Positions 28,101 through 37,700 are shown, counted from the stretch's first letter. The stretch is DNA of 64,000 bases from Nostoc sp. NIES-3756 (GCF_001548375.1 NZ_AP017295.1:186001-250000); one strand, 5' to 3'. The notes: generated by a model from the sequence alone, not told the origin. A program made the numbers and translations.

Positions 28101-30191
28101 GAATGCTTGAAAACGTTCTTCGCTACGTCTCAGCAATAATTCAGCGTGTTTGCGTTCAGTGATGTCACGATTTACGCTAATTACTGATACATTTTGTCCT
28201 GATTGGTCTTGTACAGCTACTATGGTTGTTTCACAAATTCCTTCACTACCATCTTGACGAATAAAATTGATTTCCCCTGACCATCTTCCTTGTTGGCTAA
28301 TTGCTCCAAAAATTTCGCGCTGTATTTGGATATTTTCTTCTGGTTTATTCAGAATACTAATGTTATGTTCAATAATTTCATTCTTGTTATAACCAAACAT
28401 CCGCTCGGCGGCAGGATTCCAATCTAGAATTTGACCCTCCAAATCGGTGATAATCACACCATCATACATATTTTCAAAGGTGAGGGCTTGCCGCTTCAGG
28501 ACAGCTTCTGCTTGCTGGTGTTCGCTAATATCGGTTTGAATGCCAATAAAATGACTTACGTTACCATTTTCGTTATATATTGGGGAGATACTTAACTGAT
28601 TCCAAAACAAACTGCCGTCTTGGCGATAGTTACGCAGAATTACTTGACAATCTTTACCCATTTCTAGTGCTGATTTTATTTCGGCGATCGCACTTTGTTC
28701 GATATCTGCCCTTTGTAAAAAACGACAGTTGCGCCCAATCACCTCTTTTGCTTTGTAGCCTGTAATTTGCTCAAAGGCAGAGTTAACATAAATCACTGGG
28801 TAATTGGGGAGTTTAGCATCAGCGATGATCACTCCATTACTAATAGCAGCTAGCGCCCTCTCCCGCAGCCTCAAAGTTTCTTCTACTAACTTGAGGTCGG
28901 TAATATCAAACATAAACCCCCGCAACATCACAGGCGTTCCATCGACTTGGACTACATTTACAATGTCGCGCAGCCAAACAACTCTGCCATCGGCCGCTAA
29001 CATTCTATATTCAAATTCGTGGTTTTCTCCGCTATTGATAGCTTCCAGGCAAAAAGTCATTGCCCAATGTCGGTCATGAGGATGTAAATGGTTGATCCAA
29101 AAGTCTTCTTCATACCATTCGGCTACAGGATAAGCCAATATAGTTTCTGCTTGTGGCCCTACGTAGCTAAAACGCCAAGTTGTTAAGTCTAATTCCCAAG
29201 GTATGACCTTAACTGTTTCGAGTAACTCTCGCAGACGAGTTTCACTATTGCGCAGTGCAATTTCTACGTGTGTTTGTTGTTCAATTCTTTGAGCTAGTTC
29301 ACAGTTGATTCTGCCAACTGCACGATTGCTGAGTCTAGAAGCTTGAGCAAAATAAATTAGTAAGGTGATTACGCCAGTATTAATAATACCGCCAACTAAT
29401 ACAAATGTTGGTAGCGGTGAGAATAGTTTTTGTAATAGTTCTGGAGTTGGGTAAATCTGCAATTGCCAAGTGATCTCATAAAAGTTAATATTCGCTTCTT
29501 GTCTCCAGGATGGCTGCGTTGATAATTGTGGATCTTGGCTATAAATAAGTTCTTTGCCATCAAATATCTTAATTGTGTACCCTGACGGTTTGTGTAGAGA
29601 TGAATTAAAAAATGCTTGAATGGGAAACACTCCTGAGATTGCACCACTAAATTTATTCCCTATCTTGATGGGTACACAAATTAATAATTCCTGCTGGTTT
29701 TGGTCGGGATTAACTATGTGGACTACTGTAGTTTCGTGGTTGTTGTGTGGTGCAGTGGCAATTAACTGTTGTGGCAATGCTGGACTCTCATCCAAATTTT
29801 GAGTTGTGTTTGCAGACAGAGATACAGTCTGTAATACCCGCCATGATGAGTCAATTAGTTGAAGGGTTTTATAACCTTGGTCATCATTAAGATAGCATCT
29901 AGCTTCTAGTTCCCAATGTATCTGTGACTCACTGTTGTGCATTTCCCAGTGTCGCGCCAGACGTTCTAGTGACAGAACACGAGTATTAAGTTGTGTTAAT
30001 ATTTCGGTTTTTGTGGCGATCGCTTGTTGTTGAATTAGTTGTTGAATATTGATTTGCTCTTCGGCTTTCAGTCTCAGCCACAGCATAACCACTACAAATA
30101 GAATTACTATTCCAATCAACAATGGCAGCAACTTTCGTTCACTAAATAACCTCACTGAATAACATCGGTGATATTTATGCTGCCTATTCAC
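25122..30191 (-). CDS. LOV/PAS/GAF hybrid histidine kinase with REC and Hpt
   Basis: This 1689-residue protein starts at a GTG preceded by GGAGGGG six bases away. A transmembrane helix (LLPLLIGIVILFVVVMLWL), an extracytoplasmic sensor of about 220 residues and a second helix (TFVLVGGIINTGVITLLIYF) precede five PAS units. The second, about 445-565, is LOV-type: GRNCRFLQ with photoactive Cys489, then NYRQDGSLFWNQL and FIGIQTDIS, the flavin-contact pattern. A GAF domain (ending GAICLHQCNYFRQW) looks phytochrome-like but lacks a clear Cys-His bilin site. Then come HisKA (MMSHEIRTPMN), HATPase (DTGIGIAP, GTGLGL), REC (VLMDVNMPEMDG) and Hpt (AHKFKSSSGSVGA). This is a complete phosphorelay. Its likely output is the co-translated REC-GGDEF protein. 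Confidence 0.93.
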   Translation of the reverse strand: MNRQHKYHRCYSVRLFSERKLLPLLIGIVILFVVVMLWLRLKAEEQINIQQLIQQQAIATKTEILTQLNTRVLSLERLARHWEMHNSESQIHWELEARCYLNDDQGYKTLQLIDSSWRVLQTVSLSANTTQNLDESPALPQQLIATAPHNNHETTVVHIVNPDQNQQELLICVPIKIGNKFSGAISGVFPIQAFFNSSLHKPSGYTIKIFDGKELIYSQDPQLSTQPSWRQEANINFYEITWQLQIYPTPELLQKLFSPLPTFVLVGGIINTGVITLLIYFAQASRLSNRAVGRINCELAQRIEQQTHVEIALRNSETRLRELLETVKVIPWELDLTTWRFSYVGPQAETILAYPVAEWYEEDFWINHLHPHDRHWAMTFCLEAINSGENHEFEYRMLAADGRVVWLRDIVNVVQVDGTPVMLRGFMFDITDLKLVEETLRLRERALAAISNGVIIADAKLPNYPVIYVNSAFEQITGYKAKEVIGRNCRFLQRADIEQSAIAEIKSALEMGKDCQVILRNYRQDGSLFWNQLSISPIYNENGNVSHFIGIQTDISEHQQAEAVLKRQALTFENMYDGVIITDLEGQILDWNPAAERMFGYNKNEIIEHNISILNKPEENIQIQREIFGAISQQGRWSGEINFIRQDGSEGICETTIVAVQDQSGQNVSVISVNRDITERKHAELLLRRSEERFQAFMNNSPTPAWITDADGTIIYLSETYLRTFQIPTRELIGKNIFDVYEHEFAQTFLETIQTVARTNQVIEVVEQIPCADGTVRDFLVYKFPIASKPEESIIGGIAVDITERKQAEIALRKSEERWQLVIEGNQDAIWDWNIITNETFRSARWAELVQEVNYHPIANHQDCISRIHPDDFERVMAVKEDCLDGKIPNYVVEYRLRCNDGTYKWVLVHAIAQRDEQGNPVRMVGSIKDITERVEAQEALQQQLHRTLLLEQITQKIRQSLDSQEIFETAATQIGQAFAVDRCLIHSYVTHPEPRIPIVAQYCHAADCSMQKWDFSTADNANILQLMSQDKAIAYSSDIHTAPSLETAVPSCCQIGIKSMLAVRTSYQGEPNGAICLHQCNYFRQWTPEEIALLEAVAAQLGIALAQAQLLEQETKQREELTLKNFALEQAKRAAEAANRAKSEFLAMMSHEIRTPMNAVIGMTELLLETELTSQQRDFVETVLTSSDALLSIINDILDFSKIESGKLELEEEPFEVRTCVEQVIDLLAAKATQKDIELADLIYPQVPSQIIGDVTRLRQILTNLLNNAIKFTHEGEVVISVRSQSSPSQKAKNCCELLFTIKDTGIGIAPEVMGRLFQPFVQADASMTRKYGGTGLGLVISKRLGEMMGGYLWVESRGCVGGNPPPNWQVRNSDSSTSQGSTFYFSVTAPVVAHGDLETSMTPLQLVGKRLLIIDSSLAQQRPLRILLAEDIIMNQKVALLMLKKLGYRADVVTNGLKVLEALQHQVYDVVLMDVNMPEMDGLKSSQIICQTWSSGSRPYIIAMTANAMRGDRQACLAAGMDDYLSKPLQMEELAKALRKCDRLSIEPEKILPTISSQNQSITQHNNLKFATIDTKVLQALRDMLGNNQVAFAELINCYLTESPKLIEDIDVAIASDNAQALWKTAHKFKSSSGSVGAVFLAQLCKQLETRGRSSNLSGCVELASQLRQEYALVQIALHREINKEKS

Positions 30192-30858
30192 TTATCGCCC
30201 CTCCATCGCTGAGACTTCAGCGTCATTACTGACTACTAACTTTTTATTTGTATGTCAAGACAAATACCAAAAGCAACAGAATATTTACTTGGGTAATTTT
30301 TGTATACCCCTTATGATAATAAATCTTGTACAAATACAATGTTTTCCATATAAAAATTTTTAAAAAAGTAATTTATCCTGAGTATATTCACAAGACAATC
30401 TTATTGAACTTTAATATGAATATACATAGCTACCCAGCAAGTAACATAATAATATGTGGCTGAAACGCAAATTTGTATGCCTCTACCGATTCAAAAGATA
30501 ATCTTGATAGAAAGCTAATTGGATAATAAAGTATTTCTAGGTATTACTTAAAATGTAGATAATAGCTAGGATAAATATGGTCTATCAAGAGCATAATACA
30601 TAATACACAAAGGAATCAGCAGGCAGCGCTACCCCTAAATACAGTTAAATCGGACTCCTCATATATAGAAATCCGATTTGGTAATTAAAACTGAATTAAG
30701 TAATTCTAATTCTCTAGAATTAAGCAACAGCTTCCAAGTTTTAAAGCTAAAATCTAGCTAAATTTCGTAATGATGAATTACGAATGAGTATTACAAAATC
30801 TATAACTCTTGACTCAAACCTTGTAGCTTTGTACTTCATGTAAAAGAAACTGCTGTAA
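30192..30858. other. AT-rich gap between hybrid kinase and selO, with one inverted repeat
   Basis: These 667 bases hold no convincing gene. AAATCGGA (30647-30654) and TCCGATTT (30672-30679) form an 8-bp stem with a 17-base loop. The region contains the promoter of the hybrid kinase and the 3' region of selO, both on the reverse strand. Confidence 0.5.
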
Positions 30859-32316
30859 CTAGCCTCTAGATTGAATAGTCTTAACTAATTCATAAAAAGG
30901 CTGCCAATTATCTTCCTGAACAATTGGTTCCCAAACTTCTTCAATTACTGGTCTTAACAATGCAGTTTTGGGATTGTAATAAGCTAGATTTCGAGCAATT
31001 ACATCCATTTGTTCTATGTCAAAATCATTGAGAATCTTATGGTAAAGTAAACACAAATTATCAAAGTTATTATCTGTACCTGATGGGGGAACGATATCTG
31101 AGCTACTTAACATTAATCCAGGTTCATCCCTCCATTTAACAGAAAATGTGCGTGCCATCTCATAGAAGAACTGATGGTAGCCGACTTGACTCTCTTGTAA
31201 GAATTTAATAGTGAGACTTAAAAGCTCATCGGCTTCTGGGGTATTCAGTTGCTCAAAACCCAGTTTCTTCAACATTAAAGAGCGATATTCTGCATGGCAA
31301 TATTCACTAAACTTAGCTAACCCTGCTTCCATGTCAGCTTTATCAATGACTACTCTTAATGGTACTTGCAGCATTTCCAAGTTCCACTGACAGATACTTG
31401 GTTGATGAATATAACAGTAACGCCCATAATAATCAAAATATGCGGCTGTAAAGTAAGGATTATAAGTAGGAATAAACGCATAAGGCCCATAATCAAAGCT
31501 TTCCCCAGTAATTGACATATTGTCAGTATTGAGGACTGCATGGCAAAAACCAGCTGCCATCCATTGGGCTACCAGTTCGGCTACTCGTTTAACTAACTCT
31601 GCATAAAATAAAGCGTACTTATCTGATTTATCAACTAGGTGCTGATAATAATACTCAATTACATGGTCTAAGAGCTTTTGAATTAAATCTGGACGTTGAA
31701 TATAATGTAAGCGTTCAAAAGTGCCAAAGCGAATATGAGATTTATTCATCCGCACCATAACAGATGAACGAGTAGGTGAAGGTTCATCACCCCGCCACAA
31801 ACCTAAACCAGTTTCAATCATGGTGAGACAGCGAGAAGTGCGGACTCCTAGCTGATGTAGTACTTCTGCGGCTAAAACTTCCCGTACACCACCCTTGAGG
31901 GTGAGCATACCATCACCGCCACGAGAGTAGGGTGTCCTGCCAGAACCTTTTGTGCCAAAATCGTACAATTCGCCATCAGTCCCGCGCACTTGCCCATATA
32001 AAAAGCCTCGACCATCGCCTAAGTTGGGGTTATACTCACCAAATTGATAGCCGTGATAACGTAAAGCTAAAAGAGGCTTACGTTCTTGAAATAGACCAAA
32101 AGCTGTGATGAAGTCTTCATCTGTGACTATTTGCTGGTCTAGCCCTAGCTTTGTTAGCAGCGCGTCATTACGCCAGCGTAGGGTGAGTTGGGGAAATTCG
32201 GCGGCTGTCACTTCATCGTAGTAGTCATTACCCAAAGCTTGCAAGGCTGGTTCATAATTAAGGGCAATCAGAGGATTGTGATGATTTTTGGTATTGAAAG
32301 TTTCCGCTAAGGTCAT
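30859..32316 (-). CDS. selO: Protein adenylyltransferase SelO (YdiU/UPF0061)
   Basis: This 485-residue pseudokinase-fold enzyme is of normal family length. Visible markers are the [30 protein letters not shown] region (nucleotide-binding, inverted ATP orientation), [19 protein letters not shown], the [10 protein letters not shown] segment and the metal-binding [19 protein letters not shown] block (parts shown). SelO transfers AMP from ATP to Ser, Thr or Tyr of target proteins and is linked to redox stress. Many SelO proteins end with a Sec/Cys-containing tail; this one ends VKTIQSRG with no Cys in the last residues. Monocistronic. Confidence 0.93.
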   Translation of the reverse strand: MTLAETFNTKNHHNPLIALNYEPALQALGNDYYDEVTAAEFPQLTLRWRNDALLTKLGLDQQIVTDEDFITAFGLFQERKPLLALRYHGYQFGEYNPNLGDGRGFLYGQVRGTDGELYDFGTKGSGRTPYSRGGDGMLTLKGGVREVLAAEVLHQLGVRTSRCLTMIETGLGLWRGDEPSPTRSSVMVRMNKSHIRFGTFERLHYIQRPDLIQKLLDHVIEYYYQHLVDKSDKYALFYAELVKRVAELVAQWMAAGFCHAVLNTDNMSITGESFDYGPYAFIPTYNPYFTAAYFDYYGRYCYIHQPSICQWNLEMLQVPLRVVIDKADMEAGLAKFSEYCHAEYRSLMLKKLGFEQLNTPEADELLSLTIKFLQESQVGYHQFFYEMARTFSVKWRDEPGLMLSSSDIVPPSGTDNNFDNLCLLYHKILNDFDIEQMDVIARNLAYYNPKTALLRPVIEEVWEPIVQEDNWQPFYELVKTIQSRG

Positions 32317-32995
32317 TGATCAGCAGGCTTAATTGATTCTTCCCTCAATACTATCGTTCTGGGCAAGCTATGAGCCAATTTCTCTTGTAAATGGCGAACT
32401 TGAGTGAGTATAAAAACTCAACCGACAATACAATAACATTTTTTCAATGGTTATCACATTTATTATCTATGGCAGTTTACAGTGCTAAATTTCTACAGAC
32501 ACAATAAGTGTAATCAAAACTGTAACTATAGTTTTAGATGATAGTTTGCATCAATAATTATCCATGCTTTCTGTTAAAAACTACATTATATATAGATAAA
32601 ACGGCTGCACCATTTTATAAATGAATGCTTATCATTTACAAACATCGATACATTGAATGGAACTACATGTTTTGGGGATCAAAGATAAAATTTTACTTAT
32701 ATAACCAATCTAATATTTATTTAATAAATCTAGTTTTGAGTTGACCATTTTGACATTAAAACCTGTAAACTTATTTTCAATACAGTGAGTGACCCAAAAG
32801 GAAACTCAAGTAAGACCAAGCAATTCAGCTATTTTTATTTACTCAGTAATCGTATTAGCTATTTCTTTGCAGAAATAGTGGGGATCGGTTTGCTCAGTTT
32901 AGTGAAAAAAGTTTGTGTAAGGGGCAAAAAACATTTTTTACCCTTGCGTTAAATCATCATGCTTAAAAAAAATTAATTCAACTCAAGGGGCTGTG
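32317..32995. other. Promoter region of the cmp cluster and selO
   Basis: A 679-base, strongly AT-rich divergent gap with no plausible gene. It should carry the selO promoter and the CO2-responsive promoter of cmpA. I could not find a convincing CmpR-type TTA-N7/8-TAA or NtcA-type GTA-N8-TAC site by eye. Confidence 0.5.
32919..32945 (+). promoter_or_regulatory. Imperfect palindrome just upstream of cmpA
   Basis: AAGGGGCAAAAAACATTTTTTACCCTT reads almost the same on both strands (AAGGG..AAAAAA/TTTTTT..CCCTT). It ends about 50 bases before the cmpA ATG, so it is either an operator or a hairpin in the 5' untranslated leader. Confidence 0.4.
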
Positions 32996-34372
32996 ATGAC
33001 ATTTTTTAATCAAATTTCTCGCCGTAAGTTTATAGTTACAGCAGGAGTCTCGGCAAGTGCTGTGTTACTGAAAGGTTGCTTGGGAAATCCACCGGAAACT
33101 ACTGGAGGAACACAATCTGCGGCAACTGCTCAACCTGTAGCTAATATTAGTCCAGAACAAGCACCAGAAGTTACTACAGTGAAGTTGGGTTATATCCCAA
33201 TTGTGGAAGCTGCACCTCTAATTATTGCCAAAGAAAAAGGCTTTTTTGCTAAATATGGCATGACTGGAGTTGAGCTTTCTAAACAAGCTTCTTGGGGTTC
33301 TGCTAGAGATAACGTAGAAATTGGTTCTGCTGGTGGTGGGATTGATGGTGGTCAATGGCAAATGCCTATGCCACATTTAATTACCGAAGGTTTAATTACC
33401 AAAGGTAATCAAAAGATTCCTATGTATGTATTGGCGCAGTTAATTACACATGGAAATGGAATTGCGATCGCCAGCAAACACCAAGGTAAAGGTATCAGCT
33501 TACAATTAGCGGGAGCTAAGTCTTTATTTAGCCAACTCAAATCTTCACCCACACCCTTTACAGCCGCCTTTACCTTCCCCCACGTTAACCAAGATTTGTG
33601 GATTCGTTATTGGTTAGCCGCAGGTGGTATTGACCCAGATGCAGATGTGAAACTGCTAACCGTACCAGCAGCGCAAACTGTAGCTAACATGAAAACTGGG
33701 ACAATGGATGCTTTCAGTACAGGCGACCCTTGGCCATTCCGTCTTGTTAATGATAAGATTGGCTTCATGGCTGCGTTGACCGCAGAGATATGGAAGAATC
33801 ACCCAGAAGAATACTTTGCAATGCGGGCTGATTGGGTTGATAAATACCCCAAAGCCACCAAAGCAATACTTAAAGGTATCATGGAGGCACAACAGTGGTT
33901 AGATAATTTTGATAACCGCAAAGAAGCTGCACAAATTCTTGCTGGTAGAAATTATTTCAACCTCAATAAACCAGAAATTCTGGCAGACCCATTTGCAGGT
34001 AAATATGATATGGGTGATGGTCGCACAATTGATGATAAATCAATGGCGGCTTACTACTGGAAAGATGAAAAAGGTAGCGTTTCTTATCCCTACAAGAGCC
34101 ATGATTTATGGTTCATAACTGAAAACGTGCGTTGGGGATTCTTGCCTAAAGATTACATCGCCAACGGTGCAGCTAAAGCAAAGGAATTAATCAATAAAGT
34201 CAATCGTGAAGATATCTGGAAAGAAGCAGCAAAAGAAGCGGGAATTGCTGCGGCGGATATTCCTACAAGCACATCTCGCGGTGTAGAAGAATTTTTTGAT
34301 GGCGCTAAGTTTGACCCCGAAAAGCCAGAAGAATACTTGAAGAGCCTGAAAATCAAGAAAGTTAGTGTTTAA
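32996..34372 (+). CDS. cmpA: Bicarbonate ABC transporter substrate-binding lipoprotein CmpA
   Basis: From the ATG at 32996 (AAGGGG 7 bases upstream) the protein has 458 residues. The N-terminus combines twin-Arg-like [10 protein letters not shown] with the lipobox VLLKGC, so it is a lipid-anchored periplasmic protein. The NrtA/CmpA family fold is evident: [61 protein letters not shown]. The cluster lacks nirA, and the loop reads WKNHPEEYF. From memory, nitrate binders have a Lys near this position and the CmpA Ca/bicarbonate site has Glu; that favours CmpA over NrtA. It delivers bicarbonate to CmpB for the CO2-concentrating mechanism. Confidence 0.82.
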   Translation: MTFFNQISRRKFIVTAGVSASAVLLKGCLGNPPETTGGTQSAATAQPVANISPEQAPEVTTVKLGYIPIVEAAPLIIAKEKGFFAKYGMTGVELSKQASWGSARDNVEIGSAGGGIDGGQWQMPMPHLITEGLITKGNQKIPMYVLAQLITHGNGIAIASKHQGKGISLQLAGAKSLFSQLKSSPTPFTAAFTFPHVNQDLWIRYWLAAGGIDPDADVKLLTVPAAQTVANMKTGTMDAFSTGDPWPFRLVNDKIGFMAALTAEIWKNHPEEYFAMRADWVDKYPKATKAILKGIMEAQQWLDNFDNRKEAAQILAGRNYFNLNKPEILADPFAGKYDMGDGRTIDDKSMAAYYWKDEKGSVSYPYKSHDLWFITENVRWGFLPKDYIANGAAKAKELINKVNREDIWKEAAKEAGIAAADIPTSTSRGVEEFFDGAKFDPEKPEEYLKSLKIKKVSV

Positions 34373-34485
34373 TCACTAACAACAAGTCATTAGTTAACAG
34401 TCATCAATCATCAATACAAGAGAATCGCTACACTCTTGCCACAGTTTTCCACACGTCATTCGTCATCTGAGGAGCATAAATTACA

Positions 34486-35325
34486 ATGACTTTAGCCCAA
34501 AAAAGAGCAAGTAACCCTAGATTTGATAACAGTTTGTTAGCAAATCTCCAAAAACAATTTCCTAACCTAGTACCACCTGCGATCGCAATTGCAATTTTTC
34601 TAGTAATCTGGCAATTATTCTCCTGGACTCCGGGCGCTACACTACCAGGGCCAGTACAAGTAATTCAAGACACCTGGACTTTAATTCTCTACCCCTTCTA
34701 CGATAAAGGTGGTACAGATAAAGGTCTATTTTGGCAAATTTTAGCCAGTCTCCAACGGGTAGCCATTAGCTACAGTTTCGCAGCAGTTGTGGGAATTGGA
34801 TTGGGCATTTTAATCGGCGTTAATAAAACCATGTCCAAGGCTTTAGACCCCATCTTCCAACTACTGCGGACAGTACCTCCCTTGGCTTGGGTTCCTATTT
34901 CTTTGGCAGCCTTAAGACAAAACGAACCAGCAGCGTTATTCGTCATCTTCATCACTGCAATTTGGCCTATCTTAATTAACACAGCCGTCGGTGTAACTCA
35001 AATTCCTCAAGATTACAACAACGTTGCCAAAGTATTGCAACTCAGCCGCAAAGAATACTTTACCAACATTCTCATTCCCGCCGCTTTACCTTACATTTTC
35101 ACTGGTTTGAGAATTGCAATCGGTTTGGCTTGGTTAGCGATTATTGCGGCAGAAATCGTTATGTCTGGTATCGTCGGGATTGGCTTCTTTATCTGGGATG
35201 CTTATCAAAATAACAACGTCAGCGAAGTAATTTTAGCTCTGGTATATATCGGCGTTGTGGGTCTACTCCTCGATAAATTGATGGCTTGGGTGCAAAACAA
35301 GATTTTACCAGCAGAACAAAAGTAG
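34486..35325 (+). CDS. cmpB: Bicarbonate ABC transporter permease CmpB
   Basis: This 279-residue inner-membrane permease has six hydrophobic segments and the BPD_transp_1 EAA-loop region (VAKVLQLSRKEYFTNILIPAALPYIFTGL, shortened here to LSRKEYF..IPAALPYIFTGL). The N-terminal TM (AIAIAIFLVIWQLFSW) and the motif LRTVPPLAWVPISLAAL are typical of NrtB/CmpB. A GAGGAG lies about 11 bases before the ATG. It follows cmpA after 113 bases and precedes cmpC, and forms the membrane channel energised by CmpC and CmpD. Confidence 0.88.
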   Translation: MTLAQKRASNPRFDNSLLANLQKQFPNLVPPAIAIAIFLVIWQLFSWTPGATLPGPVQVIQDTWTLILYPFYDKGGTDKGLFWQILASLQRVAISYSFAAVVGIGLGILIGVNKTMSKALDPIFQLLRTVPPLAWVPISLAALRQNEPAALFVIFITAIWPILINTAVGVTQIPQDYNNVAKVLQLSRKEYFTNILIPAALPYIFTGLRIAIGLAWLAIIAAEIVMSGIVGIGFFIWDAYQNNNVSEVILALVYIGVVGLLLDKLMAWVQNKILPAEQK

Positions 35326-35340
35326 TCGGTAGTCATTAGT

Positions 35341-35398
35341 GAGTCCAGTCCTGTAGGCGGGTCTCCCGCCGTAGGGAACTGGCGAACCAGAAGGGTCA
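35341..35398 (+). repeat. Interspersed hairpin repeat, copy D (between cmpB and cmpC)
   Basis: Full copy with inner stem GGCGGG-tct-CCCGCC and outer stem CCAGT/ACTGG, starting 16 bases after the cmpB stop and ending 62 bases before cmpC, inside the presumed cmp transcript. Confidence 0.92.
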
Positions 35399-35460
35399 AT
35401 AGTCATTAGTAAAAAGCTAGGGCTAATGACTTACTAACAAAGTCATGGGGAACAAAGGAA

Positions 35461-37464
35461 ATGAGCGTATTTGTTGCAGTTGACCAAATTGATAAGGTTT
35501 TTGAATTAACTGGCGGTGGAAAATATATTGCCCTCAAGGGAATTGACTTACAAATCAGAAAAGGTGAGTTTGTTTCTTTGATTGGTCACTCCGGTTGCGG
35601 TAAGTCCACATTATTAAACATGATTGCAGGTTTGGATTTACCATCTGAAGGTGTGGTGACACTGGAAGGACAGAGAATTACCAGACCAGGGCCAGACCGG
35701 ATGGTAGTATTCCAAAACTATTCCTTGTTGCCTTGGCGGACTGTAAGAGAAAACATCGCTCTGGCTGTAAACTCAGTGATGAAGGGAATGCCAGAAGGTG
35801 AACGCAAGGCAGTTGTTGAAAAACATATAGATATGGTGGGTTTACGTCCCCACGCCGATAAACAACCGGGGATGTTATCTGGGGGACAAAAACAACGGGT
35901 AGCGATCGCTCGCGCCTTGGCAATTCGTCCTAAACTACTACTATTAGATGAACCCTTTGGTGCGTTGGATGCCTTAACTAGAGGTAATCTGCAAGAACAG
36001 TTAATGCAAATCTGCGAAGAAAATGAAGTCACTGCGGTCATGGTGACTCACGACGTAGACGAAGCTGTACTGTTGTCTGACAGAATTGTCATGTTAACTA
36101 ACGGCCCGGAATCAAAAATTGGTGATATTCTCGAAGTGGATATCCCCAGACCCCGCAAACGTATGGAAGTAGTAGAACACCCCAGCTACTACAGTTTGCG
36201 GAGTGAGATGATTTACTTCCTCAACCAACAAAAGCGGGTGAAGAAAATTCGCGCCCGGAAAACCGCAGATGTCGCTCGTCATGGGTTAGAAAAAGTTAAC
36301 TTAGAAATTGGCTTTTTACCCTTGTCTGCTTGCGCCCCCTTAGCTGTTGCTAAAGAAAAAGGTTTCTTCACCAAGCATGGTTTAGATGAAGTCAACCTCG
36401 TGCGGGAAACTAGCTGGCGGGGTATCGTTGATGGTATCAGTGGCGGTTATCTTGATGCAGCCCAAATGCCTTCAGGGATGCCCATGTGGTTAACACTAGG
36501 CGGACACAACAACCAACCCCTACCTGTTGTCACCGCCTTAACCATGACCCGTAACGGTAACGCCATCACCTTGGCGAAACGTTTCTATGATGAAGGTGTG
36601 CGTACCTTATCGGACTTCAAAAACTACCTACTGCGTACCCGTGACCAACGCCACACAATGGGGGTAGTCCATCCTGCATCGATGCACAACTTACTGCTGC
36701 GTTACTGGTTAGCGGCTGGCGGTATCGACCCCGATATGGATGTGGATATGCAGACCATCCCCCCCGCGCAGATGGTAGCCGACCTGCAAAACAAGAGTAT
36801 TGATGGTTATTGCGTGGGTGAACCTTGGAACTACCGCGCTGCGGTGGAAGGTGTAGGCTTTACCATTGCTACCGACTTGGAAGTGTGGTTAGGACATCCA
36901 GGAAAAGTTCTGGGTGTGCGGGAAGATTGGGCAGAGAAGTATCCTAATACTCACATTGCCTTAACTAAAGCATTGCTGGAAGCTTGTGAATATTGTTCCA
37001 GACATGAAAACGCCGAAGAAGTTAGAAGAATTGTGGCGGGTAGGGATTACGTCAGCACGGATTTAGATTACATTCAACTGGAAGACCCCAGTAACCTTAG
37101 CTGTGATTTAGACCACCCATTACGCGACTACGCCCACCACCAGTTTTTTGCCGACTCAGCCATTAACCGCCCCAGCCGTACCGAACAAATCTGGATTATG
37201 AGTCAGTTGGCACGTTGGGGTGATACCCCCTTCCCAAGAAACTGGGTGGAAGTTGTGGAAAGGGTTTGTCGTGTGCGCGTCTTCAGTACCGCCGCCAGAG
37301 AATTAGGTTTAGATATTACCTACACTCGCCAACCCATTCAGTTGTTTGACGGTACTCCTTTTAATGCTGACGACCCTATAGCCTATCTCAACAGTTTGCA
37401 AATTAAGCGTGATTTCTCCATTGCTGAAGTCATTCTCGACTCACCAACTAGAAGAGTTGCTTAA
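35461..37464 (+). CDS. cmpC: Bicarbonate ABC transporter fused ATPase/binding subunit CmpC
   Basis: This 667-residue fusion is diagnostic of the nrt/cmp family. Residues 1-260 are an ABC ATPase (Walker A GHSGCGKST, Q-loop FQNYSLLPW, signature LSGGQKQRVAIA, Walker B LLLLDEPFGALD, H-loop VTHDVDEAV). Residues about 275-655 are a CmpA-like solute-binding domain (LEIGFLPLSACAPLAVAKEKG, YLDAAQMPSGMPMWL, GYCVGEPWNYRA) on the cytoplasmic side. In the nitrate system the corresponding domain acts as a regulatory sensor; the same is inferred here. AAAGGAA lies directly before the ATG. Confidence 0.88.
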   Translation: MSVFVAVDQIDKVFELTGGGKYIALKGIDLQIRKGEFVSLIGHSGCGKSTLLNMIAGLDLPSEGVVTLEGQRITRPGPDRMVVFQNYSLLPWRTVRENIALAVNSVMKGMPEGERKAVVEKHIDMVGLRPHADKQPGMLSGGQKQRVAIARALAIRPKLLLLDEPFGALDALTRGNLQEQLMQICEENEVTAVMVTHDVDEAVLLSDRIVMLTNGPESKIGDILEVDIPRPRKRMEVVEHPSYYSLRSEMIYFLNQQKRVKKIRARKTADVARHGLEKVNLEIGFLPLSACAPLAVAKEKGFFTKHGLDEVNLVRETSWRGIVDGISGGYLDAAQMPSGMPMWLTLGGHNNQPLPVVTALTMTRNGNAITLAKRFYDEGVRTLSDFKNYLLRTRDQRHTMGVVHPASMHNLLLRYWLAAGGIDPDMDVDMQTIPPAQMVADLQNKSIDGYCVGEPWNYRAAVEGVGFTIATDLEVWLGHPGKVLGVREDWAEKYPNTHIALTKALLEACEYCSRHENAEEVRRIVAGRDYVSTDLDYIQLEDPSNLSCDLDHPLRDYAHHQFFADSAINRPSRTEQIWIMSQLARWGDTPFPRNWVEVVERVCRVRVFSTAARELGLDITYTRQPIQLFDGTPFNADDPIAYLNSLQIKRDFSIAEVILDSPTRRVA

Positions 37465-37488
37465 ACCAGAAATAGGGAAATCAACATC

Positions 37489-37587
37489 ATGGGCGAGTTG
37501 TGGAACTGCATTTATCCATTTGAGAACTCCATGAACGAGTCTCGGAATCTCGTTGATGAGTATCACAACTTCTTTGCTGAGTATTAA
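37489..37587 (+). CDS. Possible 32-residue small protein between cmpC and cmpD
   Basis: A short frame starts ATG 24 bases after the cmpC stop, with AGGGAAA 9-15 bases upstream. It encodes MGELWNCIYPFENSMNESRN followed by a 12-residue end rich in Asp, Glu, His, Phe and Tyr, and stops at TAA. The composition (balanced, acidic, Trp/Cys/aromatic-containing) is unlike the surrounding repeat DNA. No known family is recognised. It may be a small regulator of the transporter, or a chance frame. Confidence 0.4.
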   Translation: MGELWNCIYPFENSMNESRNLVDEYHNFFAEY

Positions 37588-37700
37588 TTACTCACCCATG
37601 ATTAAAAATTATTTCTCCCCATTCCCTACCTGACTTTTAAAGTCATCTGGAAAAGTTAACGCCAGACCTAACCCCCCAGCCCCCTTCCCTCGTAGGGAAG

